Shown piece after piece: positions 25,787 through 32,944 of a stretch of 64,000 bases of DNA. The DNA is from G965215055 sp965242685 (GTDB taxonomy: Bacteria > Pseudomonadota > Gammaproteobacteria > UBA4575). The stretch is from assembly GCA_965242685.1 (NCBI GenBank), contig OZ251487.1, positions 496,001 through 560,000 of the forward strand. The letters run 5' to 3'. The notes under the pieces were generated by a model. The model was not told the origin of the DNA. It did no database searches and worked only from the letters and a program-made list of their open reading frames with translations. The stretch's first letter is position 1. Every line of letters starts with the position of its first letter. Made by a program: the position numbers and the translations under genes.

Positions 25787-26182
25787 ATGTGTATGAGTGA
25801 CCCCATTGCCGATATGTTGACGCGTATTCGTAACGGTCAACACGCTAGAAAAGCCACTGTAGCGATGCCTGTTTCCAGCATCAAACAGGCGATAGCAAAA
25901 GTACTGAAAGACGAAGGTTTTATCGAAGCCTTTGCCGTGCATAAAGAAGAGGCCAAAGCCGATCTTGTGGTTACGCTTAAATATTACATGGGTGAACCCG
26001 TAATCTCTAAACTCAAGCGAATCAGTAGACCAGGTTTGCGTATTTACAAGAATGCCGATGCCTTGCCAAGAGTGGTAGGTGGCATGGGTGTTGCAATTGT
26101 GTCTACCTCAAAAGGCGTGATGAGCGACCGTACTGCGCGAGCGATTAGGCATGGTGGTGAAGTACTGTGCGAAGTTGAATAG
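25787..26182 (+). CDS. rpsH: 30S ribosomal protein S8
   Basis: A 131-residue central-domain 16S binder; in E. coli it represses the spc operon. It begins MCMSDPIADMLTRIRNGQ and has ISRPGLRIYKNADALPRV and the C-terminal AIVSTSKGVMSDRTAR. The start is backed by AGAGGAG. An alternative ATG two codons later is possible. Confidence 0.97.
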   Translation: MCMSDPIADMLTRIRNGQHARKATVAMPVSSIKQAIAKVLKDEGFIEAFAVHKEEAKADLVVTLKYYMGEPVISKLKRISRPGLRIYKNADALPRVVGGMGVAIVSTSKGVMSDRTARAIRHGGEVLCEVE

Positions 26183-26205
26183 CACAGGTCTTGGAAGCCA
26201 ATAAC

Positions 26206-26733
26206 GTGTCACGAATTGCAAGACAGCCCGTTCTAATTCCCTTGGGTGTAGACGTAAAGCTGCAAGGTCGTCATCTTGTGGCGAAAGGAGCGGTCGGTGA
26301 AATGTCAATGGACGTTCATCATGGTGTAGAAGTAGAACATACAGGCAATCAGCTACGAGTGATAGTTGAAAAAACTGACAACGCTGCCATGGCTGGAACC
26401 ATGCGGTCACTGATAAACAACCTTATTATGGGAGTGAGTAAAGGTTTTGAAAAAAAGCTGGAGTTGGTAGGAGTTGGTTATCGTGCCCAGTCCAGGGGCA
26501 AGACACTGAGTTTGGCGTTAGGTTACTCTCATCCTGTTGATTACCCTGTTCCACAAGGCATCAGCATTGAGACCCCCAGTCAGACAGAGGTAGTCATAAA
26601 GGGTGCGGATAAGCAGAAAGTCGGACAGGTTGCAGCAGAAATTCGTGCCTATCGTTTGCCCGAACCTTATAAAGGTAAAGGTATCAAATACGTTGAGGAA
26701 AACATCCTTCGCAAGGAAGCAAAGAAAAAATAA
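26206..26733 (+). CDS. rplF: 50S ribosomal protein L6
   Basis: A 175-residue protein beside the sarcin-ricin loop. From GTG at 26206 it reads MSRIARQPVLIPLGVDV, the family start, with GGAAG upstream; a TTG at 26191 would add five residues and is less likely. The second repeat has GVSKGFEKKLELVGVGYRA and the motif PEPYKGKGIKYVEE. rplR follows after 22 bases. Confidence 0.95.
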   Translation: MSRIARQPVLIPLGVDVKLQGRHLVAKGAVGEMSMDVHHGVEVEHTGNQLRVIVEKTDNAAMAGTMRSLINNLIMGVSKGFEKKLELVGVGYRAQSRGKTLSLALGYSHPVDYPVPQGISIETPSQTEVVIKGADKQKVGQVAAEIRAYRLPEPYKGKGIKYVEENILRKEAKKK

Positions 26734-26755
26734 CGGCTGTTATTAAAGACAATAT

Positions 26756-27109
26756 ATGGATAAAGCAGCTTCAAGAGCTCGGCGTGCATGCAGATCTCGA
26801 AGTAAAATTGCATGTTTGAAAGTGCATCGCTTGTGCGTACATCGAACGCCAAGGCATATCTATGCGCAGGTCATAGCCCCTGAAGGGGATAAAACCATAG
26901 CGAGTGCATCTTCTCTGGATATTAGCGTACGTGAAAGTGTCAAATATACCGGTAACGTAGAAACTGCGAAGCTAGTAGGGACAAGTATCGCTGAGCGTGC
27001 CATGGATAAAGGCGTGCAAAAAGTGGCTTTTGATCGTTCGGGATTCAAATACCATGGGCGAGTTCGGGTTTTGGCTGATGCTGCGCGTGCTGCGGGACTG
27101 AAATTTTAA
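26756..27109 (+). CDS. rplR: 50S ribosomal protein L18
   Basis: A 117-residue 5S rRNA-binding protein of the central protuberance. It shows the arginine-rich N-terminus MDKAASRARRACRSRSK, the LCVHRTPRHIYAQVI strand and the ending GFKYHGRVRVLADAARAAGL. The start is ATG at 26756. Confidence 0.97.
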   Translation: MDKAASRARRACRSRSKIACLKVHRLCVHRTPRHIYAQVIAPEGDKTIASASSLDISVRESVKYTGNVETAKLVGTSIAERAMDKGVQKVAFDRSGFKYHGRVRVLADAARAAGLKF

Positions 27110-27132
27110 AATAACTGCCGAAGGTTTCAAAA

Positions 27133-27639
27133 ATGGCTAGTAAAGAACCAGCGAGAATAGCAGATGGTCTTGAAGAAAGACTGGTTGCCGTGAATCGGGT
27201 TGCAAAGGTAGTCAAGGGTGGTCGTCAATTCGGGTTTACCGCACTTACAGTGGTGGGGAATGAAGACGGGAAAATAGGCATAGGTTATGGCAAGGCGCGC
27301 GAAGTACCGCTGGCAATTCAAAAGGCCATGGAAAAGGCGCGCAAACAGCTTCGACAAGTACCGTTGAAAGATGGCACGATCTATTATCCGGTAGTCGGCG
27401 AACACGGTGCTGCAAAGGTCTTTATGCAGCCGGCGTCTGTTGGTACCGGAATTATTGCTGGTGGTGCGATGCGCGCGGTATTTGAGGTGATGGGTGTCAA
27501 GAATGTCCTGTCGAAATGTATCGGCTCCAGAAATCCGATCAATGTTGTGCGTGCAATGGTGGATGCCTTGTGTAGTATGCAAACACCAGATTACGTTGCG
27601 GCAAAACGCGGCAAAACGATTGAAGAGATACAGTCATAG
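27133..27639 (+). CDS. rpsE: 30S ribosomal protein S5
   Basis: A 168-residue protein at the mRNA entry, important for accuracy. It has the spectinomycin-site loop region RVAKVVKGGRQFGFTALTVV, then GNEDGKIGIGYGKAREVPLA and VGTGIIAGGAMRAVFEVMGV. Length and ends are typical. rpmD starts three bases after its stop. Confidence 0.98.
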   Translation: MASKEPARIADGLEERLVAVNRVAKVVKGGRQFGFTALTVVGNEDGKIGIGYGKAREVPLAIQKAMEKARKQLRQVPLKDGTIYYPVVGEHGAAKVFMQPASVGTGIIAGGAMRAVFEVMGVKNVLSKCIGSRNPINVVRAMVDALCSMQTPDYVAAKRGKTIEEIQS

Positions 27640-27642
27640 GCG

Positions 27643-27834
27643 ATGAGTGGGCAGTTACAAATAACCTTGACAAAGAGTCTAAACGGACGGCTTATTGCAC
27701 ACAAGGCATGCGCGCGTGGTTTGGGCCTGCAGCGTATGCACAAGCCTGTAACGGTAGCGGACACACCGGAAAATCGCGGCATGATAAATAAGATTAGCTA
27801 TTTGCTGAAGATCGAAACACTGCACACATCCTGA
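27643..27834 (+). CDS. rpmD: 50S ribosomal protein L30
   Basis: A 63-residue small subunit-type ferredoxin-like fold. It reads MSGQLQITLTKSLNGRLIAH, then LGLQRMHKPVTVADTPENRG with the conserved H-x-V-x-x-x-D-T core, and MINKISYLLKIE. It is translationally close to rpsE (3 bases) and 12 bases before rplO. Confidence 0.93.
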   Translation: MSGQLQITLTKSLNGRLIAHKACARGLGLQRMHKPVTVADTPENRGMINKISYLLKIETLHTS

Positions 27835-27846
27835 CGATGGATAGTC

Positions 27847-28281
27847 ATGTATTTGAATGATCTGCAACCCGCCGCGAATAGCCGTCCTGGTTGCAGGCGT
27901 GTGGGCCGCGGCATTGGGTCTGGGCACGGTAAGACCTGCGGACGTGGACACAAAGGTCAGCGTTCACGCAAGGGTAGCTACCGCAAGATCGGCTTTGAAG
28001 GTGGTCAAATGCCGTTACAGAGGCGTCTGCCTAAAGTCGGGTTTCGTTCCCGCAAATCTTCCTTCACGGCAGAGTTGCGATTGCATGAGCTTGCCACCGT
28101 CAGCAATGAGGTAGTAGACATTGAGGTGTTGAAGAAGTACAGGCTGATTCCTGTTGGGGTCAAACGTGTAAAAGTAATTCAATCCGGAACAATTAGCGTT
28201 GCCGTAAAGACAAAAGGACTTTCCTTCACATCAGGGGCAAGGAAGGCGGTTGAAGCAGCTGGAGGACAGATAGAAAGCTGA
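27847..28281 (+). CDS. rplO: 50S ribosomal protein L15
   Basis: A 144-residue late-assembly protein. The N-terminal tail is glycine- and arginine-rich (RVGRGIGSGHGKTCGRGHKG, about residues 18-37), followed by GFEGGQMPLQRRLPKVGF. The C-terminal domain ends with the conserved ARKAVEAAGG. Its TGA overlaps the secY ATG by one base. Confidence 0.97.
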   Translation: MYLNDLQPAANSRPGCRRVGRGIGSGHGKTCGRGHKGQRSRKGSYRKIGFEGGQMPLQRRLPKVGFRSRKSSFTAELRLHELATVSNEVVDIEVLKKYRLIPVGVKRVKVIQSGTISVAVKTKGLSFTSGARKAVEAAGGQIES

Positions 28282-29627
28282 TGGCCCGCACCGCTACCAA
28301 TGCAGTCGGTTCCCTTGCGGGGCTTGGACAGGTTACCGAATTGCGCAGGCGATTATTTTTCGTGCTGTTTGCGCTCATCGTATATCGTATCGGCACCTAT
28401 ATTCCCGTGCCTGGCATTGACCCGGGTGCCATGGCGAGATTTTTCGAGCAACAGAGCAGCACCATACTGGGAATGTTCAACATGTTTTCGGGGGGCGCGT
28501 TACAGCGCCTGAGCATATTTGCTCTTGGCATCATGCCGTACATTTCCGCATCCATCATCATGCAGCTGATGAGCGCAGTTATTCCTAGCCTAAAGGAACT
28601 GAGAAAAGAAGGTGAATCAGGCAGGCGTAAAATCACCCAATATACACGCTATGGCACACTTTTCCTGGCAACATTTCAGGCCGTAGGTGTGTCTATTGCC
28701 TTGCAAAACTATCAAGTGGCGCTTGCGCCCGGCATCGGATTTATTTTTACTGCGACTATCAGCTTGGTTACTGGCACGATGTTTCTGATGTGGCTGGGGG
28801 AACAGATCACCGAGCGCGGTATTGGGAATGGCATTTCCATTATCATTTTTGCCGGCATTGTTGCCGGGCTGCCCGCCGCCATAGGGGGTACGCTTGATCT
28901 GGTTTCTCAAGGTGCAATCGGCGAAGGTTTTGCGCTGTTTTTATTTTTGATGGCCATTGTGGTTACTGCCTTGGTAGTTTTTGTGGAACGGGCACAGCGA
29001 CGCATCACCATCAATTATGCACGCCGTCAGCAAGGTAGGAAGTTGTACAGTGCTCAATCCACGCACTTGCCGCTTAAATTGAATATGTCTGGGGTGATTC
29101 CGCCGATCTTTGCTTCAAGCATTATCTTGTTTCCCGCGACCCTGCTGCAATGGTCGGGAAACTCTACTGGCACATTTTCCTGGTTACAGAATATTGCCAC
29201 GGCGATTTCCCCCGGGCAACCGTTGTACGTCGCGCTGTACGCTCTTGCAATCGTGTTTTTCTGTTTCTTTTATACCGCGATCGTGTTTGATTCACGCGAA
29301 ACGGCGGACAACCTGAAACGTTCTGGTGCCTTTATTCCTGGTATTCGTCCAGGCGAAAAAACGGCGCGTTACATTGACAACGTACTTACGCGCCTGACGG
29401 CGGTAGGTGCAATCTACATCACCTTGGTTTGCCTGTTGCCCGAATTCCTCATCCTGAGGTTCAGCGTACCTTTTTATTTTGGAGGTACTTCCCTGCTGAT
29501 TATTGTCGTTGTGGTGATGGATTTCATAGCACAGGTACAGGCTCATTTAATGTCACATCAATATGAAGGGTTGATGAAAAAAGCAAACCTGAAAGGCTAC
29601 GGGCGGCGGTCTGGCGCATTGAGATAA
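28281..29627 (+). CDS. secY: Preprotein translocase subunit SecY
   Basis: A 448-residue channel protein of the Sec translocon with ten membrane spans. Visible are the first span YRIGTYIPVPGID, the plug region with MFNMFSGGALQRLSIFALGI, GIGNGISIIIFAGI, and the cytoplasmic loop near IPGIRPGEKTARYID that contacts SecA and ribosomes. The C-terminus GYGRRSGALR is normal. The start overlaps the rplO stop. SecE is at 2678; secG is not in the window. No infA follows, and rpmJ is next. Confidence 0.98.
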   Translation: MARTATNAVGSLAGLGQVTELRRRLFFVLFALIVYRIGTYIPVPGIDPGAMARFFEQQSSTILGMFNMFSGGALQRLSIFALGIMPYISASIIMQLMSAVIPSLKELRKEGESGRRKITQYTRYGTLFLATFQAVGVSIALQNYQVALAPGIGFIFTATISLVTGTMFLMWLGEQITERGIGNGISIIIFAGIVAGLPAAIGGTLDLVSQGAIGEGFALFLFLMAIVVTALVVFVERAQRRITINYARRQQGRKLYSAQSTHLPLKLNMSGVIPPIFASSIILFPATLLQWSGNSTGTFSWLQNIATAISPGQPLYVALYALAIVFFCFFYTAIVFDSRETADNLKRSGAFIPGIRPGEKTARYIDNVLTRLTAVGAIYITLVCLLPEFLILRFSVPFYFGGTSLLIIVVVVMDFIAQVQAHLMSHQYEGLMKKANLKGYGRRSGALR

Positions 29628-29637
29628 GGATGCAACC

Positions 29638-29751
29638 ATGAAAGTAAGGACATCTGTAAAAAGAATATGCCGGAACTGTAAAATTATCCGTCGCGGTGGC
29701 ATGGTGCGTGTGATTTGCAAAAACCCTAGGCATAAACAACGTCAAGGTTGA
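29638..29751 (+). CDS. rpmJ: 50S ribosomal protein L36
   Basis: A 37-codon gene reading MKVRTSVKRICRNCKIIRRG and ending HKQRQG. The zinc-ribbon ligands Cys11, Cys14, Cys27 and His32 are present, so this is the zinc-binding form. ATAAGGA lies upstream. It sits 10 bases after secY, as in gammaproteobacteria, and closes the spc operon. Confidence 0.96.
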   Translation: MKVRTSVKRICRNCKIIRRGGMVRVICKNPRHKQRQG

Positions 29752-29830
29752 TGATAGCAAGGCGCATGATCGGCAACGACAAAATTACGTATGAATCCTT
29801 GATAAAAATTATGTATTTAACTGATTTGCC

Positions 29831-29839
29831 TGTTAGAAT
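29831..29839 (+). promoter_or_regulatory. Extended -10 promoter of the alpha operon (rpsM-rplQ)
   Basis: TGTTAGAAT combines the TGn extension with a 5/6 -10 in the 148-base gap between rpmJ and rpsM, the longest gap since rpsJ-rplC. A TTGATA at 29799-29804 is too far upstream to be its -35. The leader would be about 53 bases. In E. coli S4 controls this operon through a leader pseudoknot; I cannot confirm one here. Confidence 0.5.
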
Positions 29840-29899
29840 CCGCCACTTTATAAAGGCAGCTACATTTATTTGTTTAGATCGATTACAAAGGGTCTTTGG

Positions 29900-30256
29900 A
29901 TGGCACGTATAGCTGGAATCAACATACTGGCACACAAGCATACCGAGATTGCATTGACGTCCATTTATGGAATCGGGCGTTCGAGGGCACGTAAGATATG
30001 TGCGGCGGCAGACGTATCGCCAAGTGCCAAGATCAAGTATCTCAGCGAGGGTGAGGTGAGCCGTTTACGCGCCGAAGTAGGCAAATACCGGGTGGAGGGC
30101 GACCTTCGCCGGGAGATTACCATGAACATAAAACGGCTGATGGACCTGGGTACGTATCGAGGCATGCGGCATCGTCGAGGATTACCGTTGCATGGCCAGA
30201 GAACGCGCACCAATGCGCGGACTCGAAAGGGTCCACGGCGCCCGATAAAACGTTGA
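29900..30256 (+). CDS. rpsM: 30S ribosomal protein S13
   Basis: A 118-residue head protein that contacts P-site tRNA and L5. It begins MARIAGINILAHKHTEIALT and has YGIGRSRARKICAAA (helix-two-turn-helix), RGMRHRRGLPLHGQRT and a basic tail RTRKGPRRPIKR. The frame is open from a TTG at 29870; ATG at 29900 is the family start. Confidence 0.97.
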   Translation: MARIAGINILAHKHTEIALTSIYGIGRSRARKICAAADVSPSAKIKYLSEGEVSRLRAEVGKYRVEGDLRREITMNIKRLMDLGTYRGMRHRRGLPLHGQRTRTNARTRKGPRRPIKR

Positions 30257-30276
30257 CAATACACTACTGAACAGCA

Positions 30277-30666
30277 ATGGCAAGACTGACGGCGCGCGCG
30301 CGCAAAAGAGTAAAACGCATTGTTACGGATGGCGTGGCGCATATCCATGCTTCTTTCAATAATACCATCGTCACCATTACCGACCGGCAGGGGAACGCCT
30401 TGACGTGGGCAACTTCTGGTGGGTCGGGGTTTCGCGGTTCGCGTAAGAGTACGTCTTTTGCTGCGCAGACTGCGGCGGAACGTGCCGGACGCGCGGCGCT
30501 TGAGTATGGATTAAAAACTTTGGAGGTGAAAATCAAGGGGCCGGGACCGGGGCGTGAATCGGCAATCCGGGCCCTCAATGCGGTGGGGTACAAAATAACC
30601 AACATCAATGACGTTACACCGATTCCCCATAACGGCTGTCGTCCACCTAAACGCCGTCGCGTATAA
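30277..30666 (+). CDS. rpsK: 30S ribosomal protein S11
   Basis: A 129-residue platform protein. It has GVAHIHASFNNTIVTITDRQ, GSGFRGSRKSTSFAAQ, and the C-terminal TPIPHNGCRPPKRRRV. An alternating GC tract near 30290-30303 encodes the Ala-Arg-rich N-terminus. It is 20 bases after rpsM. Confidence 0.97.
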   Translation: MARLTARARKRVKRIVTDGVAHIHASFNNTIVTITDRQGNALTWATSGGSGFRGSRKSTSFAAQTAAERAGRAALEYGLKTLEVKIKGPGPGRESAIRALNAVGYKITNINDVTPIPHNGCRPPKRRRV

Positions 30667-30678
30667 TAAGAACATACC

Positions 30679-31299
30679 ATGACACGTTATTTAGGACCGA
30701 CGTGCAAACTCAGCCGACGTGAAGGCACGGACCTATTATTGAAAGGACGTGCTCGTTCGCTTGACTCGAAATGCAAAATTGACAAGCCTCCTGGTCAACA
30801 TGGAGACAAGCGTGGGCGAGCTTCAAACTACGGGATTCAGTTGCGTGAAAAACAGAAGCTGCGGCGCATCTACGGCGTACTGGAACGACAGTTTAGAAAC
30901 TATTACAAAAAGGCTTCGCGTATCAAAGGTTCCACAGGTGAAAACCTGTTACAACTGCTTGAGTGTAGATTGGACAATGTAGCCTATCGCATGGGCTTTG
31001 GTGCGACGCGAGCGGAATGCCGTCAGATCGTTAGTCACAAGGCGGTTGAAGTGAATGGTGTAGTGGTGAACGTACCCTCGTACCACGTATTTCCCGGTGA
31101 CGTAGTTGCCGTGCGGGAGCATGCAAGAAAGCAGTTGCGCATTCAGGAAGCATTAGGCATCGCTGAACAGATCGGTTTACCGGACTGGGTTGAAGTGGAT
31201 GTCAAGAGTATGCGCGGCACGTTCAAATCCGTGCCCGAGCGTGACGACTTACCACCAGACATTAACGAATCTCTCGTGGTTGAGCTGTATTCCAAGTAA
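30679..31299 (+). CDS. rpsD: 30S ribosomal protein S4
   Basis: A 206-residue primary 16S binder and, in E. coli, repressor of the alpha operon. It starts MTRYLGPTCKLSRREGTDLL, has KQKLRRIYGVLERQFRNYY, and an S4 RNA-binding domain with RLDNVAYRMGFGATRAECRQ and the VEVNG turn. The last third has the usual length. Spacing to rpoA is 27 bases. Confidence 0.97.
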   Translation: MTRYLGPTCKLSRREGTDLLLKGRARSLDSKCKIDKPPGQHGDKRGRASNYGIQLREKQKLRRIYGVLERQFRNYYKKASRIKGSTGENLLQLLECRLDNVAYRMGFGATRAECRQIVSHKAVEVNGVVVNVPSYHVFPGDVVAVREHARKQLRIQEALGIAEQIGLPDWVEVDVKSMRGTFKSVPERDDLPPDINESLVVELYSK

Positions 31300-31326
31300 A
31301 AGATACTTTTTAAAGAGGAATGATAG

Positions 31327-32316
31327 ATGGTTGCAGATAAATTACTGAAGCCTAGGGTGGTGGATGTTCAGGTAACTGACACATGTCGTGCTAAGGTCGT
31401 ACTTGAACCGCTGGAGCGCGGTTTCGGGCACACCCTCGGCAACGCCTTGCGTCGAATTTTACTTTCATCAATACCGGGGTATGCAATAGTAGAGGCACAG
31501 ATTGAAGGCGTGTTGCATGAATACACCGTGATTGAGGGCGTACAAGAAGACGTAGTCGATATCCTGCTTAACTTGAAAGGCATTGCGGTGATCCTTCACA
31601 ACAAGACAGAAGCCGTACTAACGCTGCAGAAACAAGGTCAAGAAATCGTGACTGCAGGGGATATCGAGACGGATCATGACGTTGAAATCGTCAACAAAGA
31701 TCATGTAATTGCCCATTTGGCGGAACAGGGCTCTTTGGACATGACCTTAAAAGTGGCCAAGGGACGTGGTTATCAGCCTGCCACACAACGTAGCAACGAG
31801 GACAACCGCACCATCGGTTCTTTATTATTGGACGCGAGCTTTAGCCCGGTGCGCAAGGTGGTATATTCGGTAGAGAGTGCGCGTGTAGAGCAACGCACTA
31901 ACTTGGACAAGCTGATTATCCAACTAGAAACGAACGGTACCATTGATCCCGAACAAGCCATTCGCCAGGCCGCCAGATTATTGCAGCAGCAACTGTCCGT
32001 GTTCGTGGACTTGCAAGCCGATGAAGAAATCGAATCCGAGCAAGACGAGGCCAAAATTGACCCGATTCTGATGCAGCCGGTAGATGACCTTGAGCTTACC
32101 GTGCGTTCGGCCAACTGTCTGAAGGCGGAAAGCATTTACTACATTGGCGACTTGATTCAGCGCACCGAGGTTGACCTGATGAAGACACCCAATTTAGGCA
32201 AGAAATCCCTGACCGAGATCAAAGGCGTATTGGGGGCATATGGTCTGTCGCTGGGGATGCGCCTAGAAAACTGGCCGCCAGTTGAATTGCAGAAAGATCA
32301 CAAGGCATTTGTTTAG
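31327..32316 (+). CDS. rpoA: DNA-directed RNA polymerase subunit alpha
   Basis: A 329-residue subunit. The N-terminal domain dimerises and seeds polymerase assembly (LEPLERGFGHTLGNALRRIL, about residues 27-46). An acidic linker of about 15 residues (EEIESEQDEAKIDP) leads to the C-terminal domain. That domain binds UP elements and activators and has LTVRSANCLKAESIYYIGDL and TPNLGKKSLTEIK; the Arg equivalent to E. coli Arg265 is in VRSANC. AAAGAGGA precedes the start. Confidence 0.98.
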   Translation: MVADKLLKPRVVDVQVTDTCRAKVVLEPLERGFGHTLGNALRRILLSSIPGYAIVEAQIEGVLHEYTVIEGVQEDVVDILLNLKGIAVILHNKTEAVLTLQKQGQEIVTAGDIETDHDVEIVNKDHVIAHLAEQGSLDMTLKVAKGRGYQPATQRSNEDNRTIGSLLLDASFSPVRKVVYSVESARVEQRTNLDKLIIQLETNGTIDPEQAIRQAARLLQQQLSVFVDLQADEEIESEQDEAKIDPILMQPVDDLELTVRSANCLKAESIYYIGDLIQRTEVDLMKTPNLGKKSLTEIKGVLGAYGLSLGMRLENWPPVELQKDHKAFV

Positions 32317-32327
32317 GTGGAATTCGA

Positions 32328-32699
32328 GTGAGACACAGACAGGCCGGTCGCCAACTGGGTAGAAACAGCGCTCATCGCAAGGCGATGATAAGGAACATGA
32401 TGAACTCACTGATTTCGCATGAAATCATTCGTACCACCTTGCCCAAGGCCAAAGAGCTACGCCGTTATGCGGAACCTCTGATTACACTTGCTAAGGAGGA
32501 CAGCGTAAGCAGGCGTCGGCTGGCGTTTTCAAGACTGCGTGACAAGGCCGTCGTCGGTAAACTTTTCTCCGAGCTTGGCCCGCGTTACAGGGAACGTGCC
32601 GGGGGCTACATACGTGTCCTGAAATGCGGATTTCGTTCCGGCGACAATGCCCCGATGGCACTCGTAGAGCTCGTTGATCGGCCTATCGAAGATACCTGA
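32328..32699 (+). CDS. rplQ: 50S ribosomal protein L17
   Basis: A 123-residue exit-side protein, last gene of the alpha operon. It begins from GTG, reading MRHRQAGRQLGRNSAHRKAM, the invariant start, then MNSLISHEIIRTTLPKAKEL and GPRYRERAGGYIRVLK. It lies 11 bases after rpoA. The following 245 bases (32700-32944) hold no credible gene. They contain a long-loop inverted repeat, CGGTGAT/ATCACCG, between about 32849 and 32882, without a T tract, so no convincing terminator. Confidence 0.97.
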   Translation: MRHRQAGRQLGRNSAHRKAMIRNMMNSLISHEIIRTTLPKAKELRRYAEPLITLAKEDSVSRRRLAFSRLRDKAVVGKLFSELGPRYRERAGGYIRVLKCGFRSGDNAPMALVELVDRPIEDT

Positions 32700-32944
32700 A
32701 AGAGTATTTAGCTTTGCGCGTGCCTCACGTTACAACGATGCTGTGGCGAGGCCGATCATTCTATTATACTTACAGTACGCTCCGACGGGCTACCTACGAT
32801 TGTTGCAAGGGAAGCCTCTGTACGGCGGCGATGCTTGTTGTCAATCGGTGATGAAATTGATTTTCCGACATACCGATCACCGAATTAGGACTCAGGAAAA
32901 AAAACTGTGTAGTCAGGGTATATAATAATCCCCTTACACGTTTA

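Noticed and set aside
32674..32925. 83-codon open frame after rplQ
   Set aside because: It overlaps the rplQ end, has no ribosome binding site, and the translation shows no domain or conserved pattern.
32921..32926. TATAAT on the plus strand just before the uvrA 3' end
   Set aside because: It would transcribe antisense to uvrA, has only A at the -35 position and lies in an AT-rich patch.
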